Positions 17,477 to 26,049 of a DNA stretch of 61,015 nucleotides are shown one piece after another; within the stretch, counting starts at the first letter, position 1, and every line of letters begins with the position of its first letter. The translations under genes and the position numbers were made by a program. The notes under the pieces were generated by a model that saw nothing but the letters and a program-made list of their open reading frames with translations, did no database searches and was not told where the DNA came from. Source of the stretch: JBGLNL01 sp046484125 (GTDB taxonomy: Bacteria; Chloroflexota; Dehalococcoidia; SZUA-161; SpSt-899); the NCBI GenBank assembly GCA_046484125.1, contig JAWOBX010000095.1, positions 1-61,015 of the forward strand. Direction: 5' to 3'.

Positions 17477-18667
17477 ATGACAAATGAGTCCAAACTGGAA
17501 CAGATAAGGAAGATGGTGTATTCATGCGTTCAGTGCGGGTACTGCCGTGAAAAATACTCGGACGAAGTCTTTACCACGCTGATCGCCTACCGCGTCTGCC
17601 CCATCAGGGAGCACACCGCTGGTTTTGAGCATCATTGCGCTCGCGGAAAGATAAAGATCGCCCAGGGCATCCTTGAGGGCCGGTTCGACTACACTGATGA
17701 GCTCATTAATTTGCTCTATACCGATCCTGACTGCAAATTATGTTCCTGGATATGCCACGCCGAACCGATGCTGGATCCGGTCAGGATATGGCTGGCCATG
17801 CGTCAGGATATCGTTGCGGCGGGACTCGGTCCCCCGGAACCGCTAAAGCAAATAGACAATCGTGTTTCACAGAAACACAACGTATTCGGAGCCATACAGG
17901 AGCGGAGGGCCCGATGGGCTGCCGATCTCGATCTTCCCCGTAACGGAGACACTGTATACTTCGCCGGTTGTCACGCGTCGTATCCCAAGAGTGAAATTGC
18001 CCGGTCAACAGTGGCGATTTTGAGGAAAGCCGGAATCGATGTGGCGTATCTCGGTGAAGATGAATGGTGCTGCGGCGTGGTACAGTTTCATGACGGGTCA
18101 ATCGATATCGCGGAGGAACTGGCCAGGCATAACGTGGAATCTATCAGCAACAGTGGCGCCCGCCGGGTGGTAACCGGCTGTGCCGAATGCTATAAATCCC
18201 TTAAACTGGAATATCCGGCCCTTGTGGGCGAACTGCCGTTTGAAGTAGTTCATACCAGCGAGCTTTTCGCGGAATTGATCGACTCCGGAAAACTGGAACT
18301 GAAGGAGGGGCTCGATGAAAGGAAGATCACCTATCACGACCCCTGCCAGATGGGCCGATATTGCCAGGTATACGATCCTCCAAGAGAGATTTTAAAGCGC
18401 ATCCCGGGGATTGAATTGATCGAAATGCTGAGACATCACGGCAACGCCTGGTGTTGCGGCAATGGGGCGGACATGGTGCGGTCTATGGATGGCGACCTCG
18501 CCAGGGAAATCGCCATGGATCGGTTAACCGAGGCTAATGAGGCCGGTGCTGAAGCTATAGTGACCGCCTGTCCCCGGTGTGTAGAGAGCTTTGAGCGGGT
18601 TGCCGAAGGAATGAAGGTATATGACCTGTCCGTGGTAACCGCTCGAGCGCTTTCCATTGGAACCTGA
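17477..18667 (+). CDS. HdrD/GlcF-like Fe-S oxidoreductase with two CCG domains
   Basis: 396 residues. The N terminus has CVQCGYC and further cysteines of a ferredoxin domain; the second cluster region (CKLCSWIC) appears short of one ligand. Two CCG domains follow: FAGCHASYP with WCCG, and HDPCQMGRYC with AWCCGNGADM. The domain is shared by HdrD, GlcF and LutA-type proteins. No membrane segment. Beside the FAD oxidase it is the likely electron acceptor, connecting it to ferredoxin or AOR. AGGAGG precedes the ATG. Confidence 0.87.
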   Translation: MTNESKLEQIRKMVYSCVQCGYCREKYSDEVFTTLIAYRVCPIREHTAGFEHHCARGKIKIAQGILEGRFDYTDELINLLYTDPDCKLCSWICHAEPMLDPVRIWLAMRQDIVAAGLGPPEPLKQIDNRVSQKHNVFGAIQERRARWAADLDLPRNGDTVYFAGCHASYPKSEIARSTVAILRKAGIDVAYLGEDEWCCGVVQFHDGSIDIAEELARHNVESISNSGARRVVTGCAECYKSLKLEYPALVGELPFEVVHTSELFAELIDSGKLELKEGLDERKITYHDPCQMGRYCQVYDPPREILKRIPGIELIEMLRHHGNAWCCGNGADMVRSMDGDLAREIAMDRLTEANEAGAEAIVTACPRCVESFERVAEGMKVYDLSVVTARALSIGT

Positions 18668-18719
18668 AGTTAATATCCATAGATAAATGCCTGAGCCGGC
18701 AATTATGAGGTAAGAGATC

Positions 18720-20678
18720 GTGTCACTGACCAGGTTATTCAGTCCTCTCCAGATTGGCTCAATGGAGCTTAAGAACCGATTGGTTATGGCCCCAATGGCC
18801 ACCGGGTGGGCCAATCGAGACGGGTCCATTTCCGATAAACTTTCATCGTATCTTGAGGCACGTGCCCGCGGAGGTGCCGGTTTAATCATCACCGAGGTTG
18901 TCACCGTCGATGGCGAATTCCCATATGTGCCGGCCACAGTCGGCCTCTGGGACGATAATCAGATATCCGCCACCCGAAAACTAACAGACTCCATTCATTC
19001 TCATGGAGCCAGAATTATACCTCAGCTCTCCCATCCCGGGCCGGAATCAATATCACTGCTTGTCGGCGGCAGGCAACCTGTCGGACCTTCACAGATACTG
19101 TGTCACAGTACCAAGGATACATGCCGTGAGCTGACCATCGAGGAAATCGAGCAAATCATCGAGCAATTCGCCGAGGCGGCCCGGAGGGCTCACGAAGGCG
19201 GGTACGATGGGATCGAATTACACGCCGCCCACAGCTACATGTTGCTTGGGTCCTTCATCTCGCCGTTGCGAAACAGGCGGACTGACGCTTACGGTGGCTC
19301 CATTGACGGACGGTTAAAGCTGCCCCTTCAAGTGATCGAGAGAATTCGGACAACAGTCGGCCATGATTTCCCTATTTTCGTAAGGATTTCCGGTGATGAG
19401 CTATATCCCGGCGGTCGAGACATTCGCGAGACACAATACGTCGCCCCCATAATGGCCAGAGCCGGCGTCAACGCCTTTGACATATCTGCCGGGTCATACC
19501 CCCATATGTCGTGGCGTATTATTCCTCCCTGCGGTACTCCGTTCGGCATAAATACATCCTATTCCCGAGCGGTTAAAGAAATTGTGGACATACCCGTGAT
19601 GACGGTAGGCAGAATCAATGATCCGCGCTTCGCGGAGGACATCCTTGCCAGAAACGAGGCCGACCTGATAGGGATGGGAAGGGCTCTCCTGGCGGACCCT
19701 GAACTTCCTCAAAAGTCAATGGAGGGCCGCTTTGATGATATCGCCCCGTGCACCGGTTGCGGAGTAGGATGTTCCAGAGCACAACAGGACGAGCGCAACA
19801 TCACCTGCGTGATCAATCCAGCGGTGGGCAGGGAGCGTAAAACGCAGATCCTCCCCACCCCCACACCCGGGAGAGTACTGGTGGTGGGAGCCGGTCCGGG
19901 CGGGCTGGAAGCAGCACGCGTTGCCGCACTGAGAGGGCATCATGTCATCCTCTGTGAAAAGGAGAGCAAGGTTGGTGGACAGCTCAATCTGGCTACCGTT
20001 CCTCCGATGAAGCAGGAACTGTCGAAGTGGATTCAATACCTTCAAAACCAGATTGAGAAAGCCGGAGTTGATTTAAGATTGCTTACAGAGATCACGGCGG
20101 AGAACATCGAGCAATTCAAGCCGGACGCCGTTATAATCGCAACCGGCGGAGAGCCTTTTATTCCCGAATTCGCGGTTGTTGCAGGCAAGAATCTACCCAC
20201 GGCACATGATGTGCTGGCCGGCAGAATAACCATTCAGTCCGGGCACGTGATCGTGCTGGGTGGAGGGGTTGTGGGGTGTGAAGTCGCCGATTTCCTCGCC
20301 GACAGGGGATACAACCAACTGATCGGGCGAACTGATGTTACCATCATCACCAGTAAAGAAGAGGCGGGACTGAAGCTGGTTCGCGAGATCCGGACCATGA
20401 CGATGCAGCGCCTTTCTGAAAAAGGGGTGAAAATTATCACCCGGGCCAGGGTTACAGGCATAATCGATAACGGTGTCAAGATAGAGAGAAACGGGCGGCA
20501 GGAGATCATCACCGGGGCTGATGACATTATTGTGGCCAGGGGTGTAAAATCGGTTGAAAACCTCAGCGACCGGATTAAAGACAAAATAGCCAGTGTATAT
20601 ATTATAGGGGACTGCGCCAGTCCACGTGAAGCGATGGAGGCAATTGCCGAAGGCAGCAGGATCGGCAGAGAGATATAA
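18720..20678 (+). CDS. 2,4-dienoyl-CoA reductase-type ene-reductase, copy 3
   Basis: 652 residues, GTG start with GAGGTAAG upstream. FMN barrel with HAAHSYMLLGSFISP and AYGGS, [4Fe-4S] ligands CTGCGVGC plus a Cys 12 residues on from about residue 344, FAD motif GAGPGG, second nucleotide motif VLGGGVVGCE. Closest island relative is the gene at 11697. It lies 26 nt before the second MtmB homologue, which suggests coordinated production with that methyltransferase. Confidence 0.92.
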   Translation: MSLTRLFSPLQIGSMELKNRLVMAPMATGWANRDGSISDKLSSYLEARARGGAGLIITEVVTVDGEFPYVPATVGLWDDNQISATRKLTDSIHSHGARIIPQLSHPGPESISLLVGGRQPVGPSQILCHSTKDTCRELTIEEIEQIIEQFAEAARRAHEGGYDGIELHAAHSYMLLGSFISPLRNRRTDAYGGSIDGRLKLPLQVIERIRTTVGHDFPIFVRISGDELYPGGRDIRETQYVAPIMARAGVNAFDISAGSYPHMSWRIIPPCGTPFGINTSYSRAVKEIVDIPVMTVGRINDPRFAEDILARNEADLIGMGRALLADPELPQKSMEGRFDDIAPCTGCGVGCSRAQQDERNITCVINPAVGRERKTQILPTPTPGRVLVVGAGPGGLEAARVAALRGHHVILCEKESKVGGQLNLATVPPMKQELSKWIQYLQNQIEKAGVDLRLLTEITAENIEQFKPDAVIIATGGEPFIPEFAVVAGKNLPTAHDVLAGRITIQSGHVIVLGGGVVGCEVADFLADRGYNQLIGRTDVTIITSKEEAGLKLVREIRTMTMQRLSEKGVKIITRARVTGIIDNGVKIERNGRQEIITGADDIIVARGVKSVENLSDRIKDKIASVYIIGDCASPREAMEAIAEGSRIGREI

Positions 20679-20704
20679 GCACCCGCAAAAAAGGAGAGCG
20701 ATGT

Positions 20705-22054
20705 ATGATTCCCATCATTGATTTCCAGAAGCGTTCGCTGAACGGCCCGGTCATGAAGGCAGATGAATTCGACCTTCATTTTTCGAAGACAGTTCGTGAA
20801 CTGGTAGCCAGGTATGAGATCAAGTACAATCCGGAGGAGCTGATCGTAGACGACAGAACCGCCGATGCCGTCTTCCAGGCTGGCGTGGAACTACTGGCTG
20901 ATGTGGGACTGTATCATATCGGTACGGAACGTGTGGTACAGTTCACAAAAGAAGAGGTGGAGCGGATTGCCCGCGAATATCATGATAATCCACGTAAACA
21001 GAAGTTCGGCCGCGGGAAGGACGAGGTTACTATCGAGTATCGAACAGGATCTGATAAGCGTCCCCCCGTCATGTACGCCGGGTCGGCGGGAGTTGCGGAG
21101 GAAGACTGGTATATACCTATGATCAAATCATTTGCCCAGGAGGAGTCGGTCAAGGCAATGGGCATAACTCCGGGCCTGGCTAAACTGGGTGATATCGAGC
21201 CAAAAGCGGGAACCCTCAGCGAAGTTTATGTATCCCAGTGGGAACAAAAGCAATTGAAAGAAGCTCTCCGCCAGGTGGGGAGGCCTGATATGCACTGTGG
21301 CCTGCTTGCTACAGTCAGCACTGTTGGCGGCACCCTGGCCATGATCGGGCCGGGACTCCGTGAAGCCCATAATACGCAAATTGGCGTCCATATCATTCCG
21401 GAACAGAAGCTCGACTGGGCCAGACTGGTTCTCTCCCAGTACTGTCAGGATCGAGGCATACAGCCGTGGCAAAGTTCCATGTCAATGATTGGAGGGCTTT
21501 GCCGTGATGCGGCGGATACCGCGGTGGGACTGGTGGCGAATCTGCTGGGTCAGTTAGCTTATGCTCAAGGGAACCTTTGCAGCCTTTTCACCAATCATAT
21601 GGACGGAAAATGGGCAACCCGGCCCGCGCTATGGGCGTACAGTGCCGCCGCCCGTGCCTCTGAGAGAAACATCAAGGTCTGTATCGGTGGGGTAGCGATA
21701 AGCGCCATAGAAGCATGGAAAACCAGAGAGCAGATAATGCACGCAACCGCCAACGCGATTGTGAACAGCGCCAGCGGTATGGCCTATTGCTGGATCGCCG
21801 GATTGACCGGCTTTGAGGCGCGTCTGATAGCGGAAGCAATGGAGGTCACCGCCGGAATGACCAGAGAAAAAGTCAACCAGTTATCACAGTCCATCCTCAC
21901 CGAAGTATACGCAAATATGAACACCGAACCGGTTCTTGACACACCGTTTCCTGAATCCTGTGATTTGCAGACATCCTTACCACTACCCGAATATGAAGCC
22001 ACCATACTGAAGGGCAAGGACGAACTGGCACGCCTGGGCGTGCCCTATCATTAA
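20705..22054 (+). CDS. MtmB-family corrinoid methyltransferase lacking pyrrolysine (paralogue 2)
   Basis: 449 residues and strongly similar to the protein at 2606 over its whole length, both starting MIPII(E/D)FQ. The GRPDM box is at 192-196 and Gly199 (codon GGC, 21299-21301) occupies the position of MtmB pyrrolysine. The neighbouring residue is Cys198, where paralogue 1 has Leu. The conserved NTQIGVHIIPE, GIQPWQSSMSMIGGLC and NHMDGK segments are shared by both. No corrinoid protein or MeTr gene is adjacent, so it probably uses the carrier encoded at 1937. GGAGAG precedes the ATG. A second substrate or a second methyl position is inferred. Confidence 0.9.
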   Translation: MIPIIDFQKRSLNGPVMKADEFDLHFSKTVRELVARYEIKYNPEELIVDDRTADAVFQAGVELLADVGLYHIGTERVVQFTKEEVERIAREYHDNPRKQKFGRGKDEVTIEYRTGSDKRPPVMYAGSAGVAEEDWYIPMIKSFAQEESVKAMGITPGLAKLGDIEPKAGTLSEVYVSQWEQKQLKEALRQVGRPDMHCGLLATVSTVGGTLAMIGPGLREAHNTQIGVHIIPEQKLDWARLVLSQYCQDRGIQPWQSSMSMIGGLCRDAADTAVGLVANLLGQLAYAQGNLCSLFTNHMDGKWATRPALWAYSAAARASERNIKVCIGGVAISAIEAWKTREQIMHATANAIVNSASGMAYCWIAGLTGFEARLIAEAMEVTAGMTREKVNQLSQSILTEVYANMNTEPVLDTPFPESCDLQTSLPLPEYEATILKGKDELARLGVPYH

Positions 22055-22077
22055 ACCGCGCGTATGAGGAGGATCAC

Positions 22078-22881
22078 ATGGCATTACCTACCATAGCCGA
22101 GCTTTTCGATCTGAGCGGAAAAGGGGTCGCGATTACGGGCGGGGGGATGGGTATTGGGCAGGCGATCGCGTTCAGGCTTTCCGAAGCAGGAGCGTCGATT
22201 ATGGTCGCCGATATCGACCAGGAGTCAGCCCGTAAAACGGTAGATGAGATCAAATCCCGCGGAGGAAACGCTCAGGCTATCGAAGCAGACGCAAGCAGCG
22301 CCGAAGACGCGGACAAAGTAACAAGAGCTACCACGGACGCGTTCGGCAGTATCGATATAATGGTCAATAACGCGGGTATCTATCCGATCGTTCCGGTAAT
22401 GGAGATCACGGAAGAGATATGGGATAGGGTTTTGAGTATTAACCTCACAGGTACGTTCCTGTATTCCCAGGCAGCCGCCAGGCTCATGATGAGCGCCGGA
22501 ACCGGGGGAAAGATCATCAACCTTGCCTCGATAGATGCATTCCATCCCAATGGTGAGGCAGCGCATTACAACGCCTCGAAAGGCGGGGTTGTAATGCTGA
22601 CCAAGGCCCTTGCTCTCGAGCTGGCTCCGCATGAAATAACCGTCAACGCGGTAGCTCCGGGTAACGTTCAGACACCCGGAACCAAAGCAACTGGCAAGGC
22701 CTATGCGGCCTCGGGACGCGACCCTGCGGAGCTGTGGAAGCGATACGAGGGCCGCTTTCCCCTCGGCCGCGGAGGCGAGCCCGACGATATCGCTAAAGTC
22801 GCTCTGTTTCTGGCGAGCAGGGCATCCGACTACATGACCGGAGACGTGATCCTTGTAGATGGCGGATATCTTCTCTCTTGA
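22078..22881 (+). CDS. Short-chain dehydrogenase/reductase (1)
   Basis: 267 residues, classical SDR: TGGGMGIG cofactor loop near residues 20-27, Asp of VADID favouring NAD(H), NNAG, and the catalytic Ser (NLASID) with the YNASK pair. GAGGAGG before the ATG. It resembles the next gene, and the two form a tandem pair. Likely oxidises or reduces a hydroxyl/keto group of the pathway intermediate; BaiA of bile acid metabolism is a functional analogue in a comparable gene set. Confidence 0.9.
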   Translation: MALPTIAELFDLSGKGVAITGGGMGIGQAIAFRLSEAGASIMVADIDQESARKTVDEIKSRGGNAQAIEADASSAEDADKVTRATTDAFGSIDIMVNNAGIYPIVPVMEITEEIWDRVLSINLTGTFLYSQAAARLMMSAGTGGKIINLASIDAFHPNGEAAHYNASKGGVVMLTKALALELAPHEITVNAVAPGNVQTPGTKATGKAYAASGRDPAELWKRYEGRFPLGRGGEPDDIAKVALFLASRASDYMTGDVILVDGGYLLS

Positions 22882-22947
22882 GAGAAATTCTCGGGAAAGC
22901 ATTGTTTTGTTGCATAATCAGTGCTGAACGTGAAAGGAGAGATAGTA

Positions 22948-23748
22948 TTGCAGCCAATTAAGGAACTTTTCGACCTCAGTGAAAAGGGCGCCATAGTAAC
23001 GGGCGCCGGTACGGGCATAGGGCAGGCTATCTCATTGCGCCTGGCCGAGGCGGGTGCCAAGATAATGGTCACTGATATTGATATGAATGCCGCCAGTCAG
23101 ACCGTCGAGATGATCGAAAACGCAGGTAACAAAGCACTCGCCTTCAAGGCTGATGCCAGCAGCAAAGCGGATGCCTCGAGAGTCTCCATGGCAGCGGTAG
23201 AGCATTTCGGTAGCGTCGATATTATGGTCAATAATGCCGGCATTTACCCTATGTCTCCGGTTATGGATATCGGCAAAAGTCTGTGGGAAACAGTGATTGC
23301 CCTGAACCTGAAGGGCTCCTTTTTTTTCGCCCAGGCAGCCGCCGAGGAGATGATAAAGGCCGGCCACGGCGGGAAGATCATCAATCTGGCCTCTGTTGAC
23401 GGCCTCAGTCCATCCGGTTTTGTTGCCCCATATAACGCGTCAAAGGGTGGAGTCATCATGCTCACCAGGGCAATGGCACTCGAACTGGCAACCTATGGCA
23501 TCACGGTAAACTCCGTAGCTCCGGGTGGAATCGTAACACCCGGCACTATGCAGACGAGTGAGCAGCTGCAGCAGATAACCGGGAAGACACTCGAGCAGCT
23601 TATACTGGATACGAGCCAGCGCATGCCTCTGGGAAGAATGGGGGAACCTGACGAAGTAGCCAGAGTGGTACTTTTTCTGGCCAGCGGTGCTTCTGACTAC
23701 ATTACAGGTGAGGTGGTGGTGATAGATGGGGGGTACCTTCTATCCTGA
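22948..23748 (+). CDS. Short-chain dehydrogenase/reductase (2)
   Basis: 266 residues with TGAGTGIG, TDID (NAD preference), NNAG, catalytic Ser in NLASVD and YNASK. The start is taken as TTG at 22948, because AAAGGAG lies 8 nt upstream and the resulting N terminus (QPIKELFDLS) lines up with the paralogue's (LPTIAELFDLS). An in-frame GTG at 22921 is possible but has no comparable site. Complete catalytic tetrad. Confidence 0.88.
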   Translation: MQPIKELFDLSEKGAIVTGAGTGIGQAISLRLAEAGAKIMVTDIDMNAASQTVEMIENAGNKALAFKADASSKADASRVSMAAVEHFGSVDIMVNNAGIYPMSPVMDIGKSLWETVIALNLKGSFFFAQAAAEEMIKAGHGGKIINLASVDGLSPSGFVAPYNASKGGVIMLTRAMALELATYGITVNSVAPGGIVTPGTMQTSEQLQQITGKTLEQLILDTSQRMPLGRMGEPDEVARVVLFLASGASDYITGEVVVIDGGYLLS

Positions 23749-23875
23749 GGTTGTGGGTATAGAACAAAATTAACTCCGGCACATTTACATATGAGCAGCT
23801 TGACAGTACAATATACCATGGTGCTGGAATCCCGCAGAAAGCAGGCTCATCAATCAATTTAGGAGGTCAAACCAG

Positions 23876-25099
23876 ATGACAAAGGGAGCTCTTGAGGGCG
23901 TGAAGGTAGTCGAATTCGGCCATTTCCTGCTCGTCCCCACCGCCACCGCCATGCTTGCCGATTGGGGAGCGGAGGTAATCAAGGTCGAGAACTTCAAGAG
24001 AGGGGGGGACGCAGTACGATTCGCAACCCCTATCGAGGGAGTCATGCCCCCTTCGGAACTAAAGCAGAGCATGTGGTTCCATTATTTCAACCGAAACAAA
24101 AAGAGCATCGGAATCGATACCAAGTCGGAAAAAGGCAAGAAAGCCCTGTTCAGACTGATCGAGCAGGCGGACGTCTTCGCCACCAATTTCGATGTAGGCG
24201 CGATCGAAAAGCAGGGACTTGATTACGATAGCCTGAAAAAAATCAATCCAGGATTGATCTATTGTCAGGGCTCCGGCTATGGCACAAAGGGGCGTGACAA
24301 ATACAAGCCGGGGTTCGACTATGCCGCATGGTGGGCCCGCAGCGGGATGATGGACCGCATCTCTACCGAGGAAGACCCTCGTCCGCAGCGAGCCGGATTG
24401 GGAGATAACCAGGTCGCGCCTGCAATTGCCGGCGCCATTGCCGCGGCTTTATACAGCAGGGAAAAAACCGGTCAGGGGCAGAAAGTTGAAGTCAGCCTCT
24501 ATCACTATGCTGTCTTCGGAGCCGCTTTCGACATTGGCGCCGCGCTTAATGTCGGGGTCAATATACCAAGAACTAACAGGACAAAAGTCACCAACGCGCT
24601 TTGGAATGTCTACAAAGCCAAGGATGGTAAATGGATAATGTTCGTCATGCCCCAGACTGACCTTTTCTGGGACCGCTTCTGCAGGGCAATCGGCAAACCT
24701 GAATGGGAAAAGGACGAACGGTTCGATACTCATCAGAAAAGGATAGAACAGAACATGTTCCTCATCCCCGCGATGGATGAGATCGTGGCCACCAAAACCG
24801 CCGACGAATGGGACCAGATAGCCCGGGATTATGATATCGTGCTGGGATGGGTACAGACTCCACTGGATGTCGCCGGCGACCAGCAGGCATGGGATAACGG
24901 GTTCTTCCAGGAGGTGTCGGAGGAAGGCAGCGACTACAAGTTTAAGATTATCAATTCACCGGTCACCTTCAGCGAGACACCAGCCACCATCAGAACACTG
25001 GCCCCCGAACTCGGGCAAAATACGGAGGAGATACTCCTGGAATATGGCTTTTCCTGGGAAGAACTTTCTGCGATGAAAGAGGAGGCAGTTATTATTTAG
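23876..25099 (+). CDS. Class III (CaiB/BaiF family) acyl-CoA transferase
   Basis: 407 residues. Hallmarks are LADWGAEVIKVE near residue 30, the FNRNKKSIGID segment, and a GDNQ motif near Asp177 at the position of the catalytic Asp that carries the acyl-CoA anhydride. TGQGQKVEVSL follows. The family moves CoA between carboxylic acids without ATP. It suggests that a carboxylated intermediate is processed as a CoA thioester, as BaiF does for bile acids. Strong AGGAGG before the ATG; preceded by a 127-nt gap. Confidence 0.92.
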   Translation: MTKGALEGVKVVEFGHFLLVPTATAMLADWGAEVIKVENFKRGGDAVRFATPIEGVMPPSELKQSMWFHYFNRNKKSIGIDTKSEKGKKALFRLIEQADVFATNFDVGAIEKQGLDYDSLKKINPGLIYCQGSGYGTKGRDKYKPGFDYAAWWARSGMMDRISTEEDPRPQRAGLGDNQVAPAIAGAIAAALYSREKTGQGQKVEVSLYHYAVFGAAFDIGAALNVGVNIPRTNRTKVTNALWNVYKAKDGKWIMFVMPQTDLFWDRFCRAIGKPEWEKDERFDTHQKRIEQNMFLIPAMDEIVATKTADEWDQIARDYDIVLGWVQTPLDVAGDQQAWDNGFFQEVSEEGSDYKFKIINSPVTFSETPATIRTLAPELGQNTEEILLEYGFSWEELSAMKEEAVII

Positions 25100-25189
25100 G
25101 CTGCCATTTCCCACTCACTGGTTCACTGATTCTCGATAGCACTCGAGAATGGGATAATTAATTCTTAAACAAAGGGAGGTTCCACACAT

Positions 25190-26023
25190 ATGAAAGCCGG
25201 ATTTATTGGAATGGGAGACATCGGCCTGCCAATGGCCAAAAACGTGGTCAGTAAGGGTTACGAAACCACGGTTTGCGGTCATGTTCGGAGACAGCCGATA
25301 GAAGAAATGCTGGCACTCGGAGCCAAGGAGGCACCCAATCCCAAGGGTGTTGCGATGAATTCTGACGCGATAATAATCATGGTAAATTCGGACCAGCAGG
25401 CCGATGAGGTTATCTTCGGCACTGACGGACTGATGGAAGGCCTGAAGGATGGCTCCGGAATAATTCTCATGGGCACGTACGCACCTGATTTCTGCCGAAA
25501 AGTCGCCGAGGCGGGTAAACCCAAGAATATAGACGTATTTGACGCCCCGGTAGTTGGCGCTCGCATGGGCGCCGAGCAGGGTACACTTGGTATAAGCCTC
25601 GGGGGAGACGAGGCGGCTCTGGAGAAGTATCGGCCGCTTATCGAGACAATGGGCAAGATCACTTACTGCGGCCCTCTCGGTATGGGACAGATCGTCAAGC
25701 TTGCCAACAACATATGCGCAACCGTACACGCCTGGGTTGCCTATGAGGCAGTGAACTGGGGTATAGCCAATGGCGCCGATGAGCAAATGCTCGTCAAGCA
25801 CATTCAAAACGGGTCCGGAAGCAGTTTTATCATCCAGAACTGGGAATGGATCAAATCGATGTATACGGATCCGCCTCCACCAACATACTACGCGGGTGCC
25901 AAGGATATGGGCCATGTTCTGGATATCGCCACACCATTGCGTCAGCCATGCCACTTCACCGCGCTGGCTTACGCCTTCTGCCAGGGCCCTCCACCCAAAC
26001 TTCGGCAGAAACCGGCAAAATAG
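25190..26023 (+). CDS. 3-hydroxyisobutyrate dehydrogenase-family NAD(P)-dependent oxidoreductase
   Basis: 277 residues with an N-terminal Rossmann motif GFIGMGDIG and catalytic Lys in GQIVKLANN. The substrate-binding DAPVSGG box is DAPVVGA here, so the usual Ser is Val, which points to a substrate without the standard carboxylate contact. It ends in a proline-rich tail (PPPKLRQKPAK). GGGAGG before the ATG. Related enzymes act on beta-hydroxy acids, tartronate semialdehyde or imines. Specific substrate unknown. Confidence 0.87.
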   Translation: MKAGFIGMGDIGLPMAKNVVSKGYETTVCGHVRRQPIEEMLALGAKEAPNPKGVAMNSDAIIIMVNSDQQADEVIFGTDGLMEGLKDGSGIILMGTYAPDFCRKVAEAGKPKNIDVFDAPVVGARMGAEQGTLGISLGGDEAALEKYRPLIETMGKITYCGPLGMGQIVKLANNICATVHAWVAYEAVNWGIANGADEQMLVKHIQNGSGSSFIIQNWEWIKSMYTDPPPPTYYAGAKDMGHVLDIATPLRQPCHFTALAYAFCQGPPPKLRQKPAK

Positions 26024-26049
26024 CTAATTAGAAGGAGAGCACTTTACCT

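Noticed and set aside
23800..23820. TTGACA before the CoA-transferase gene as a promoter.
   Set aside because: No -10 element at a suitable distance.
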